From Chryseolinea lacunae (lineage in GTDB: Bacteria; Bacteroidota; Bacteroidia; Cytophagales; Cyclobacteriaceae): a stretch of 64,000 nucleotides of DNA. The stretch is from contig NZ_JAERRB010000005.1 in assembly GCF_016735595.1 (NCBI RefSeq), forward strand, positions 248,001-312,000, written 5' to 3'. The position numbers and the translations under genes were made by a program. Below, piece by piece: positions 55,660-64,000 of the stretch. The notes under the pieces were generated by a model. That model did no database searches. It saw only the letters and a list, made by a program, of their open reading frames with translations, and had not been told where the DNA came from. Position 1 is the first letter of the stretch. Each line of letters opens with the position of its first letter.

Positions 55660-55995
55660 ATGTTTGATATGATGAAGATGATGGGTAAGGTAAAGGAATT
55701 CCAGACCCGCATGAAGGAAGTACAAGAAGGCCTCGGCAAACTGAAAGCCTATGGCGAGTCGGGCGCCGGCATGGTGAAGGCCACGGTGAACGGAAAGAAA
55801 CAATTGATCTCCGTCGACATCGACCCTGCGTTGATGAAAGCTGAAGACAAGATGATTCTGCAAGACCTGGTGGTGGCGGCCGTGAACAAGGCCATGGAAG
55901 AAGCCGACATCATGGCCAAGGAAGAAGTGCGCAAGAACACCGAGGGCCTGTTGCCCAACATTCCCGGTATGGACCTCGGCAGTTTGATGGGATGA
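55660..55995 (+). CDS. YbaB/EbfC family nucleoid-associated protein
   Basis: A 111-residue DNA-binding protein, usually dimeric. The N-terminal helix starts MFDMMKMMGKVKEFQTRMKE and the core is GMVKATVNGKKQLISVDIDPAL. The C-terminal helix ends NIPGMDLGSLMG. The ATG at 55660 is chosen; the frame is open further upstream but without family sequence. Its stop overlaps the start of the glycosyltransferase gene (ATGA), so the two are co-transcribed. Confidence 0.93.
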   Translation: MFDMMKMMGKVKEFQTRMKEVQEGLGKLKAYGESGAGMVKATVNGKKQLISVDIDPALMKAEDKMILQDLVVAAVNKAMEEADIMAKEEVRKNTEGLLPNIPGMDLGSLMG

Positions 55996-56996
55996 GCCGC
56001 ACGGCAGTTGTCATTCTGAACTACAACGGCGAAACGCTGCTGCCCCGATTTTTACCGTCGGTGCTCCTGCATTCGGAAGGTGCCGAAATTATCGTGGCCG
56101 ACAATGGCTCCACTGATGGCTCCGTGGCCTTGCTCAGGCAGTCGTTTCCCCAAGTGCGTTTGGTGATCCTCGACAATAACTATGGGTTCTGCGGCGGCTA
56201 CAACCGTGCCCTTGCGCACGTGCAAGCCGATGTGTATGTGCTGCTCAACTCCGACATCGAAGTGACGCCGCGCTGGCTGTCGCCACTGGAAGAGCTCCTC
56301 CAGACCCGTCCGGAAATTGCCGCGGTGCAGCCAAAGATTTTATCCTACAACAAGAAAGATACCTTCGAACATGCCGGGGCAGGCGGTGGTCTCATCGACG
56401 CATTGGGCTATCCGTTTTGCCGTGGCCGTGTGTTTGATTCTGTCGAGCAAGACACCGGTCAATACAACGACACCACCGAAGTCTTCTGGGCCTCGGGCGC
56501 ATGCCTCGCGATTCGGGCCAATCTGTTTCATCAACTGGGCGGCTTTGACGAAGACTTCTTCGCGCACATGGAGGAGATTGACCTGTGCTGGAAGCTGAAC
56601 CGGGCCAGGCACAAAGTATACTACTGTGGCCAAAGCACCATCTATCACCTCGGTGCCGGCACGCTGGGCTACAACAGTCCACGTAAGACGTACCTCAACT
56701 TCAGGAATGGTCTGTCACTGATCTTCAAACATCTCAACCCGGGCGAACTGCTGGTCAAGCTGCCACTGCGCATGATGCTCGACTGGCTGGCGGCGGTGGT
56801 GTTCCTCCTGAAAGGGCAGGCGGGGAACTTCAACGCGGTGGGTAAAGCGCACCTGCATTTTGTGCTGCACATCGGGCGGGATAGGCGAAAAAGACGGTTA
56901 CTTCGCGCGATCTATCCGGCCTATAGCAAGACCTCGGTGTTCCCGGGATCCGTTGTGTTTTCGTATTATATGAAGGGGAAAAGGAAGATCGGCTAG
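55992..56996 (+). CDS. GT2 family glycosyltransferase (rhamnosyltransferase-like)
   Basis: A 334-residue GT-A glycosyltransferase. The nucleotide-sugar site shows VADNGSTDGS near 33-42, the metal-binding LLNSDIEVTP near 86-95 (DxD-like), ASGACLAIRANLF, and the acceptor-side FFAHMEEIDLCWKLNRA with the likely catalytic acidic residues. A C-terminal hydrophobic stretch (LDWLAAVVFLLKG) suggests peripheral membrane binding. It probably adds a sugar to surface polysaccharide. It is coupled to the YbaB gene by ATGA overlap and converges on pspC. Confidence 0.9.
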   Translation: MSRTAVVILNYNGETLLPRFLPSVLLHSEGAEIIVADNGSTDGSVALLRQSFPQVRLVILDNNYGFCGGYNRALAHVQADVYVLLNSDIEVTPRWLSPLEELLQTRPEIAAVQPKILSYNKKDTFEHAGAGGGLIDALGYPFCRGRVFDSVEQDTGQYNDTTEVFWASGACLAIRANLFHQLGGFDEDFFAHMEEIDLCWKLNRARHKVYYCGQSTIYHLGAGTLGYNSPRKTYLNFRNGLSLIFKHLNPGELLVKLPLRMMLDWLAAVVFLLKGQAGNFNAVGKAHLHFVLHIGRDRRKRRLLRAIYPAYSKTSVFPGSVVFSYYMKGKRKIG

Positions 56997-57220
56997 TAGT
57001 CCCACACGGCTGTGCGCTTGCGCAAATGTTTGCGCATGTTCATGACGAAGGCAAGGGACAAATAAATGATGACCGGTGATCCGAAGGTAATAAAGGTCGT
57101 ATAGATGAAGAAAAGGCGAATGGAGGATGTTGCAACACCTAACTTTTCACCCAGGTGCGTACACACACCAAAGGCATGGGTCTCAAAGAAAAGTTGAATT
57201 TTATCCGTTAGACGGTCCAT
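56993..57220 (-). CDS. PspC domain membrane protein
   Basis: A 75-residue PspC-type protein with the family's AFGVCTHLGEKLGVATSSIRLFF segment and one membrane helix (about 36-58, IYTTFITFGSPVIIYLSLAF). PspC proteins relate to phage-shock envelope stress. Its stop overlaps the stop of the convergent glycosyltransferase gene by four bases. Confidence 0.9.
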   Translation of the reverse strand: MDRLTDKIQLFFETHAFGVCTHLGEKLGVATSSIRLFFIYTTFITFGSPVIIYLSLAFVMNMRKHLRKRTAVWDY

Positions 57221-57344
57221 ATCAGCGGTCCATTATACTTTCGACTTCCCAAAAAGTTGATTTGTCGACCAAAAATCCGGCTTACAAATATAACGCGTCA
57301 GGCCCTTCAAAATGTCGGGCTGCTTCATATTTTTTTGAGTATAA

Positions 57345-57375
57345 TTGCAAAAAAATACACATAAGTATAGTTTTG
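57345..57375 (+). promoter_or_regulatory. Near-consensus Bacteroidota promoter (TTG-N20-TAGTTTTG)
   Basis: TTG at 57345-57347 and TAGTTTTG at 57368-57375 are spaced by 20 bases, matching the Bacteroidota -33/-7 pattern. The start codon is at 57410, leaving a short A/T-rich leader. This is the best promoter match in the window. Confidence 0.75.
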
Positions 57376-57409
57376 CAACCTGTTTAAATCAACCATAAAT
57401 CTAAATCCA

Positions 57410-59185
57410 ATGAGAAAAGTAGTTTACTCATTTCTAGTCTTCGCAGTATTGACCCTCGCGGGCTGTACCCTGCCCAAGATGGTGAAAATGTCAAAAGACC
57501 AGCAATTGACGGTTACGCCGAACCCGCTGGAGGTTCACAAGGACACTGTTGCCTTCGACTTGGCAGCAAACCTGCCCGTGAAGATGCTGAAGAAGGGAAC
57601 AGTATACACCCTGAACAGCTTCTACAAATACGGCACCAGCGAATTGGCCCTCGACCCTATTCCTTTCAAAGCGGAAGATTATCCCAACAGCAAAACTGAA
57701 GCTCCACGTGTTACAAAGAGCTTCTCGTTCCCTTACCAACCTGCTTACAAAGTAGGCACATTGGAAGTGGAAGGTGTTGCTTCGAAAGGTGAAAAGGCGA
57801 AGAAAACTCCCCGTCTCCCAGTAGCTACCGGTATCATCACAACGTCGAAACTCGTGAAGCCTGTGTCATTCGCAGCGTTCGCAGAGCACGGCTATAACAA
57901 CCAGGAAGAACTTGTTCCCGTGGTTATCCCTGATTTCATTTTCGAACAAGGTCGTTCGGTACTCAGACCTACTGAGATCAAGAGCACAAAAGGTAAGCAA
58001 CTCGATGCATTCATCGCCAGCAAAAACGCTACCCGTACCGTTACCATCACCGGTACTCACTCTCCTGAAGGTGCTGAGCGTATCAACGCTAAATTGTCTC
58101 CCGATCGCGCTGCCGCCATCGAAAAATTCTATCGTGCTGAAATGAAGAAGTACGACTACAAAGGCAAAGCCGATTCAATCAACTTTATCCTGAAGCCTGT
58201 TATCCAGGACTGGAACGAATTCAAAACTGCTTTGTCTTCTTACGAAGGCATCTCTTCCGAAGAGAAAGCTGAATACCTGAACATCATCAACGCCGGTGGT
58301 TCTTTCGAAGATGTTGAAAAACAATTCAAGAAACTGAAGACTTACAAGAAAGTGTTCAAGGATGTATATCCTAAGTTGAGAACTGCGAAGACTGAGATCC
58401 TGATCGTGAAAGACAAAAAGACCGATGCTGAAATCTCTGTATTGTCTAAGCAAGTAACACAAGGTTCGGTTTCTGCCGACACGCTTTCTTTCGAAGAACT
58501 GATGTATGCTGCAACCCTCACACCTTCTTTGGAAGAGAAAGCAGCGATCTACGAAGCCGCTACTAAAAAAGGTTCGAACTGGAATGCACACAACAACCTT
58601 GGTGCAGTATACATCGCACAAGCCAACGAAAACCCTAGCAACGCAGCCGCTTTGGCCGACAAAGCTCAGGCTCAACTTGACCTGGCTGTGAAACTGAACG
58701 AAGCTCCTGAAGTACACGCCAACCTGGCCTCTGTAGCAGCCCTGAAAGGCAACGCATACGCTGCCTACAGCCATGCTTCGAAAGCCCTTGGCGCTGGCCT
58801 CCGCGGCGACAACGCAGCCGGTGTGAACGGTGTGAAAGGTTATGCCGAAATCGTGAAAGCACAATACGCTGCCGCGGTTAGCTCAGAGTCTTCTGCAACC
58901 GACAACGCCGACAACCTCTTCAACAAAGGTCTTGCTCAGGTGTTGAACAAAGACTACCAAAATGCCTTGACTTCTTTCAAAGAAGCTACTAACAAAAACA
59001 GCAACCTGGCTATCGCTTACTACGGTGCCGCTGTTGCCTCTGCCCGCCTTGGCAATGCCGAAGGTGTGGTGAGCAACCTGGGCAGCGCTGTGAAAGCTGA
59101 TCCTTCCCTGAAAGAAGCAGCTTTGAGCGACCTGGAATTTGATAAATTCAAAGCCTCTGAAGCATTCAAAGGCGCATTGAAATAA
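57410..59185 (+). CDS. Abundant outer-membrane lipoprotein with OmpA-like and TPR regions
   Basis: A 591-residue lipoprotein (lipobox LAGC, Cys19). The N-terminal ~150 residues are beta-rich. The segment FIFEQGRSVLRPTEIKSTKG and VTITGTHSPEGAERINAKLS, near 183-230, resembles an OmpA peptidoglycan-binding motif. A tetratricopeptide-like C-terminal half runs from about 370 to 590, with EAATKKGSNWNAHNNLGAVYI. Codon use favours GCT, CGT, TCT and CCT far more than its neighbours, which prefer GCC and CGC. With the strong promoter and terminator this suggests very high expression. The function is probably structural. Confidence 0.82.
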   Translation: MRKVVYSFLVFAVLTLAGCTLPKMVKMSKDQQLTVTPNPLEVHKDTVAFDLAANLPVKMLKKGTVYTLNSFYKYGTSELALDPIPFKAEDYPNSKTEAPRVTKSFSFPYQPAYKVGTLEVEGVASKGEKAKKTPRLPVATGIITTSKLVKPVSFAAFAEHGYNNQEELVPVVIPDFIFEQGRSVLRPTEIKSTKGKQLDAFIASKNATRTVTITGTHSPEGAERINAKLSPDRAAAIEKFYRAEMKKYDYKGKADSINFILKPVIQDWNEFKTALSSYEGISSEEKAEYLNIINAGGSFEDVEKQFKKLKTYKKVFKDVYPKLRTAKTEILIVKDKKTDAEISVLSKQVTQGSVSADTLSFEELMYAATLTPSLEEKAAIYEAATKKGSNWNAHNNLGAVYIAQANENPSNAAALADKAQAQLDLAVKLNEAPEVHANLASVAALKGNAYAAYSHASKALGAGLRGDNAAGVNGVKGYAEIVKAQYAAAVSSESSATDNADNLFNKGLAQVLNKDYQNALTSFKEATNKNSNLAIAYYGAAVASARLGNAEGVVSNLGSAVKADPSLKEAALSDLEFDKFKASEAFKGALK

Positions 59186-59207
59186 ACGATTCTCATTGGT
59201 TAAACAG

Positions 59208-59238
59208 AGAGCCCTGGCCAAAAGCCGGGGCTTTTTGT
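59208..59238 (+). terminator. Intrinsic terminator after the OmpA/TPR lipoprotein gene
   Basis: Stem AGCCC-T-GGC with GCC-G-GGGCT (one T-G pair) on a CAAAA loop, followed by TTTT. Confidence 0.85.
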
Positions 59239-59322
59239 TTGTGCCCGGCCCAATAAAAACCGGCGAATTCTTTTATCCTGTTAATCCTGACCCTATTTTT
59301 ACGCACTTTCTGAAGAAATGCT

Positions 59323-60303
<981 letters not shown>

Positions 60304-60332
60304 TACGACATTTTTCGTTAACGATAATTCAG

Positions 60333-60358
60333 AAGCCCTTTGCAGGGCTTTTGTTTTT
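60333..60358 (+). terminator. Intrinsic terminator after pdhB
   Basis: Stem AAGCCCT with AGGGCTT on a TTGC loop, followed by TTGTTTTTT. It abuts the stop codon of the convergent flavin reductase gene. Confidence 0.85.
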
Positions 60359-61225
60359 TCAGGCCAGCAGGATCGTCCAGGCTTCAACCACCTGCCCTTG
60401 TTCCAGGTAGCCCTGGGCGAGTCTGTGAACGGCCTCTTCGCCTTTCATTTTGGCCTGGTGAAATTCCGGTGTGCTCTTCCTCTGCGCGATCTGGTCGGCG
60501 CCGGGGATCTTCTCCACGTTGCCCAGCATGCCCAGGTTGTTTCCCGTCAGCACCCTGCTGTTCCGGATGTGCAGGGGAATCTGATCGAACCCGATGCCGA
60601 TGGCCTGCAACGGCTTTGGCACCTTGAAGATGGCATCGGCCTGCACGCGGCAATACCAGTCGCCACCAAGCCTCGCCACAACATCCAGCTTGAAGGGATC
60701 GATCTTTCCGCGGTCGTCCAGAATCGCTTCGTTCACGTGTATCATCACCACTTCGCACAGCACCAGGTTGCCCGCACCTCCACCATCGCCCGTGTTGATG
60801 ACTTGCGTGACTTTGCATTCGAACGACACGGGCGACTCGGCCACGCGGGGTGGACGAACAACCCGAGACGGTGCTTCTGTGAAACCCGCCTTCACAAACT
60901 CGTTGACCCCGCGTGGATATTCAACGCTGGCCAGCGACGTTTGCTGCACCATGGCATAGTTCACAATGTTGATGACTACCTCGGGCACTTCCAGCACATT
61001 TTCGAGCGTGTGTTTTGTGGTGTTGTCGCGGCCGCGTCGCGCAGGCGAAAACACCAGCAGTGGCGGGTTGTAGCCAAAGCAGTTGAAGAAACTGAACGGA
61101 CTGAGGTTCACGTTGCCCTCGCGATCTATGGTGCTGGCAAACGCAATGGGCCGTGGTGTGACGGCCCCCAACAGGTATTGATGAAGTTCTGGAAGCGATA
61201 CGTTGTGCGGATCAATGGTGAGCAT
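60359..61225 (-). CDS. Flavin reductase (DIM6/NTAB-like) family protein
   Basis: A 288-residue FMN-binding split-barrel protein. The N-terminal core is GAVTPRPIAFASTIDREGNVNLSPFSFF near 19-46, the standard flavin reductase start, and NPPLLVFSPARRG follows. It is 5 bases downstream of the small membrane protein and near fumarylacetoacetase on the same strand, a grouping seen in Bacteroidota tyrosine/homogentisate degradation. It may reduce flavin for an oxygenase of that pathway; this is inference from context. Confidence 0.88.
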   Translation of the reverse strand: MLTIDPHNVSLPELHQYLLGAVTPRPIAFASTIDREGNVNLSPFSFFNCFGYNPPLLVFSPARRGRDNTTKHTLENVLEVPEVVINIVNYAMVQQTSLASVEYPRGVNEFVKAGFTEAPSRVVRPPRVAESPVSFECKVTQVINTGDGGGAGNLVLCEVVMIHVNEAILDDRGKIDPFKLDVVARLGGDWYCRVQADAIFKVPKPLQAIGIGFDQIPLHIRNSRVLTGNNLGMLGNVEKIPGADQIAQRKSTPEFHQAKMKGEEAVHRLAQGYLEQGQVVEAWTILLA

Positions 61226-61230
61226 ACAGG

Positions 61231-61713
61231 CTAGGGTAAAGTGGGCAGGTCGTTGTTGGATGACGATCCGGGTTGCAGCGGCGATTCGGGGAATGTCTGT
61301 TGCGGCCTGGGCAGCTTCAACAAACCAAACGTGAAGATCACAATCAGCAGCGTTGGCAGCATGTAGGCACCAAAGCGAAAACGCAAACCGGTGTGGCTAT
61401 ACGTCCATGCCTGAAAGTCGATGCCGGTTTTCACCAGAATGCCAAACGACAGGGCGATCAATACAATCAGCACGATGCTTCCGGTAGCCCGTTTCAAAAC
61501 GGAGCGTTTCACCAGGAGTTCAATCAACTCCGCGATGCCAATGGCAACGGCCACCACAATTGCCACGGTGAGCAAGGTGCGTGGAAAGGTGCGGAGGTAA
61601 TGATACTTGTAGATGATGAGACCGATCTTGCCCAGCAGGTTGGGTTTTGAAATGAGAAGACTGTCAACAATCACCAACGCCAGCACAAAGAGATAGAACG
61701 TGAGTTTACGCAT
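61231..61713 (-). CDS. Four-to-five-pass inner-membrane protein, unknown function
   Basis: A 160-residue hydrophobic protein with helices at about 5-25, 46-70, 78-97 and 112-135. A polar, Pro/Ser-rich tail (PRPQQTFPESPLQPGSSSN) follows. No family is recognised. It lies between fumarylacetoacetase and the flavin reductase gene, with 9 and 5 bases between, so it is part of that operon. Confidence 0.7.
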   Translation of the reverse strand: MRKLTFYLFVLALVIVDSLLISKPNLLGKIGLIIYKYHYLRTFPRTLLTVAIVVAVAIGIAELIELLVKRSVLKRATGSIVLIVLIALSFGILVKTGIDFQAWTYSHTGLRFRFGAYMLPTLLIVIFTFGLLKLPRPQQTFPESPLQPGSSSNNDLPTLP

Positions 61714-61722
61714 ACATCAGGA

Positions 61723-62997
61723 TTATAGTGAAGGAAGAATTTTTCCGCTGCATGCGCCAAAGCCAATGCGCACGCCATCGCGCGAGGCATAGGCGTGGAG
61801 GGTCACCGTGTCGCCATCGAGCAGGAAGGTTCGGGTGGTGTCATCGGTCATGTGCAGTTTCTTCTGGCCGTTCCAGGAAAGTTCGAGCAACGATCCGAAC
61901 GAACCCGGCGAAGGACCGCTGATGGTTCCGGAAGCATACACATCGCCCACTTCAATGTTGCAGCCGTTCACCGTGTGGTGCGCCAGTTGCTGGTTCACAT
62001 TCCAATAGAGATATTTCGCGTTGGTGCGGCTCACCACCACCGCTTCGGCCCCTTCGGGTTGTAGCAACGTTTCGATCACGACATCAAAATTCTTTTTTCC
62101 TTCGAATGCCAGATAGGGCAACACATGCGGATTTTGTTCCGGGCCGTCAACGCGGAAAGGTTCAAGCGCGTCGAGGGTAACGATCCACGGCGACAAGGTG
62201 GACGCAAAGTTTTTTCCCAGAAAAGGTCCGAGGGGAACATACTCCCACTGTTGAATGTCGCGGGCAGACCAATCGTTGAACAACGCAAACCCTGCGATGT
62301 GGTCTTCGGCTTCGTGCGTGTGGATGGGATGACCCAGTTTTGTTTCACCACAGGTGATGAACGCCATCTCCACTTCAAAGTCCAGCTTGTGTGTCGACAT
62401 GAACATGGGAAACTCCGAGTCGGTTTTCACCTGCCCGCGGGGCCGGCGAACCGGCGTGCCCGACACCACGATAGACGACGCGCGTCCGTGATAGCCTACC
62501 GGCAAATATTTCCAGTTGGGCAGCAACGCATTTTTTGGATCGCGAAACATAGACCCCACGTTGGTGGCGTGTTCTTCGCTGCTATAGAAGTCGGTGTAGT
62601 TGGGCACGCGCACAGGCAAAAGCATCTCCACATCGTGCATCGCATGCAACACCTGTTTTCGAATGTTCTCCGCCTGCAACGTGGAGTTATCGTGACGAAG
62701 CAACAACGACACTTGCTCGCGAACGGCGCGGATCGTTTTTTTGCCCAGCGCAAAAAAATCATTGAGTCGCGAACGGTCGAAAACACCCGAGGGCAAATTC
62801 AGATTTCTGAAATAGCCCTGGCCTTCAAGATAATGCAAGTCCAACACGTGGTCGCCAATGGCCACGCCGGCACGCGGTGTTTGATGCTGGGGCCGGAAGA
62901 TTCCAAAGGGCAGGTTTTGGATGGGGAAGTCGCTGTGTGCAGCCACGGCCACCCAACTTTTCAGGCCAGGGTCGTTTGGGTTAATCATGGCATCCAA
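61723..62997 (-). CDS. fahA: Fumarylacetoacetase
   Basis: Splits fumarylacetoacetate to fumarate and acetoacetate, the last step of tyrosine/homogentisate breakdown. The 424 residues include the N-terminal SH3-like part (FGIFRPQHQTPRAGVAIGD). The metal and catalytic region shows TDFYSSEEHATNVGSMFR, VSGTPVRRPRGQ, DFEVEMAFITC and NDWSARDIQQWEYVPLGPFLGKNF. A second Met at residue 4 (MINPNDPG) is an equally likely start. First gene of a leftward unit with the membrane protein and flavin reductase. No hmgA or hppD in the window. Confidence 0.95.
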   Translation of the reverse strand: MDAMINPNDPGLKSWVAVAAHSDFPIQNLPFGIFRPQHQTPRAGVAIGDHVLDLHYLEGQGYFRNLNLPSGVFDRSRLNDFFALGKKTIRAVREQVSLLLRHDNSTLQAENIRKQVLHAMHDVEMLLPVRVPNYTDFYSSEEHATNVGSMFRDPKNALLPNWKYLPVGYHGRASSIVVSGTPVRRPRGQVKTDSEFPMFMSTHKLDFEVEMAFITCGETKLGHPIHTHEAEDHIAGFALFNDWSARDIQQWEYVPLGPFLGKNFASTLSPWIVTLDALEPFRVDGPEQNPHVLPYLAFEGKKNFDVVIETLLQPEGAEAVVVSRTNAKYLYWNVNQQLAHHTVNGCNIEVGDVYASGTISGPSPGSFGSLLELSWNGQKKLHMTDDTTRTFLLDGDTVTLHAYASRDGVRIGFGACSGKILPSL

Positions 62998-63133
62998 GGT
63001 AGCGATTTATTAAAAATGATCTTTTAGCACAGCGCCGATAAATCAACCCCAAAGCATTAATTTGCCGTGAACAAAAGATGATGCCTTATACAAATCCGGT
63101 TTTGTATGGTGCACATCAACTTCCGGCCAACGC

Positions 63134-64000
63134 ATGAGTGACATCTCCTTTCCCCCGGCTTTTGAACAACGCATGCGCGAACAGCTGGGTGCGCAGTGGG
63201 CCGATTTTGAAGCTGCACACCATCAGCCATCGCCGGTGAGCATTCGCCTCAACCCGGCAAAGGTGAGCGCACCACCCGCCGGGGCTTCGTCCATTCCGTG
63301 GACGTCGCATGGATACTACCTGCACGAGCGTCCGTCGTTCACCCTTGATCCTGCATTTCACGCCGGTGCATACTATGTACAAGAAGCAAGCTCGATGTTT
63401 CTGGAGCAAGCATTCCGCCAGGTGGTGGATCCTGACAAGGCCATTCGCGTGCTCGACCTTTGTGCCGCGCCCGGAGGCAAATCCACGCACTTGCTGAGTT
63501 TACTAAACAACCAAAGCCTGCTGGTGTCTAACGAAGTGATCCGGGCACGCGCGTCTATCCTGGCAGAGAACATCCAGAAGTGGGGACACTGCAACGCTGT
63601 GGTGACACACAACGATCCACAGGATTTTCAACGACTACAGGGCTTCTTCGATGTGATGGTGGTGGATGCACCCTGCTCGGGCGAAGGACTGTTTCGCAAA
63701 GATCCCGACGCCATGCAGGAATGGTCGCCCGACAACGTGGCGCTCTGCAGCAAACGGCAACGGCGTATCCTTAGCGATGTGTGGCCCGCCCTTAAAGAAG
63801 GCGGTGTGCTCCTCTACTCCACCTGCACCTATAACGCCGACGAAAATGAAGCCAACCTCGCGTGGCTTCAACAGGAACACGGCGCCGAGTTCATTCCCTT
63901 GTTGCTCAACGAAAGCTGGGGCATTCAACGCGTGCTGCATCAGAACATTCCCGGCTATCGATTCTATCCGCACAACGTGAAGGGCGAAGGTTTTTTTATG
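63134..64000 (+). CDS. RsmF/NOL1-type rRNA (cytosine-5)-methyltransferase, N-terminal part (cut by window edge)
   Basis: The first 289 residues of an m5C rRNA methyltransferase of the RsmB/RsmF/NSUN group. The SAM loop is LDLCAAPGGKSTH near 114-126. The catalytic motif is VVDAPCSGEGLFRKD near 175-189 and STCTYNADENE carries the second Cys. An N-terminal FPPAFEQRMREQLG helix and SIRLNP strand fit the RsmF branch, so the target is probably 16S C1407, but the C-terminal part is outside the window. Divergent from fahA. Confidence 0.93.
   Translation, partial: MSDISFPPAFEQRMREQLGAQWADFEAAHHQPSPVSIRLNPAKVSAPPAGASSIPWTSHGYYLHERPSFTLDPAFHAGAYYVQEASSMFLEQAFRQVVDPDKAIRVLDLCAAPGGKSTHLLSLLNNQSLLVSNEVIRARASILAENIQKWGHCNAVVTHNDPQDFQRLQGFFDVMVVDAPCSGEGLFRKDPDAMQEWSPDNVALCSKRQRRILSDVWPALKEGGVLLYSTCTYNADENEANLAWLQQEHGAEFIPLLLNESWGIQRVLHQNIPGYRFYPHNVKGEGFFM

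Overview
The window looks like chromosomal core sequence from a Bacteroidota bacterium, most likely order Cytophagales (a Chryseolinea/Ohtaekwangia-like genome is my best guess). The evidence is a T9SS type B gliding-motility C-terminal domain, DUF4290, DUF4159 and DUF3109 family proteins, a MurA with Asp in place of the catalytic Cys, a zinc-free L32, promoters of the Bacteroidota TTG-N20-TAnnTTTG type, short A-rich leaders in place of Shine-Dalgarno sites, and moderate GC. I see no rRNA, tRNA, insertion sequence, prophage or CRISPR array. Both edges cut a gene: a GH3-like enzyme on the left and an RsmF-like rRNA methyltransferase on the right.

Layout. 1-6 kb: GH3-like enzyme, HtrA protease, double DUF1080 protein, NUDIX hydrolase, a tiny membrane protein, a class A beta-lactamase-fold serine hydrolase. 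6-12 kb: Sua5, phosphofructokinase, PLP-dependent dehydratase, a thioredoxin-fold protein, phosphoglycerate kinase. 11.7-17.8 kb: leftward HIT/GreA, a membrane pentapeptide-repeat protein, a 2-hydroxyacid dehydrogenase, MgtE and RsmA, then PdxA and a TerB-like protein. 19-23.6 kb: a translation/fatty-acid unit (YceD-L32-FabH-EF-P-AccB-AccC). 23.8-31.6 kb: five adjacent TldD/TldE-family genes in two terminator-bounded units; only the TldD members carry twin-arginine-type leaders. 31.8-39.7 kb: a tightly coupled DUF4159-MoxR-DUF58-BatA-like-DUF4175-like-membrane protein operon.

39.7-50.6 kb: DUF3109 protein, an orphan TcmP-like protein, UvrD/PcrA helicase, a pair of Kelch lipoproteins, DUF4290, MurA, ExoIII, a 50-residue basic protein, and a toxin-antitoxin locus whose toxin is broken by about four frameshifts while the antitoxin is intact. 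50.7-57.2 kb: HisS, histidine ammonia-lyase, a secreted T9SS protein, YbaB, a GT2 glycosyltransferase, PspC. 57.3-64 kb: an abundant-looking OmpA/TPR lipoprotein with a near-consensus promoter and distinct codon use, PDH E1-beta, and a leftward tyrosine-degradation group (fumarylacetoacetase, membrane protein, flavin reductase).

The best candidates for something undescribed are the Tat-linked TldD/TldE array, where the partner subunits lack export signals and the third zinc ligand known from E. coli TldD appears to be replaced, and the toxin pseudogene with an intact antitoxin and a palindromic operator. All family calls are from motif recognition by eye; no database search was run.
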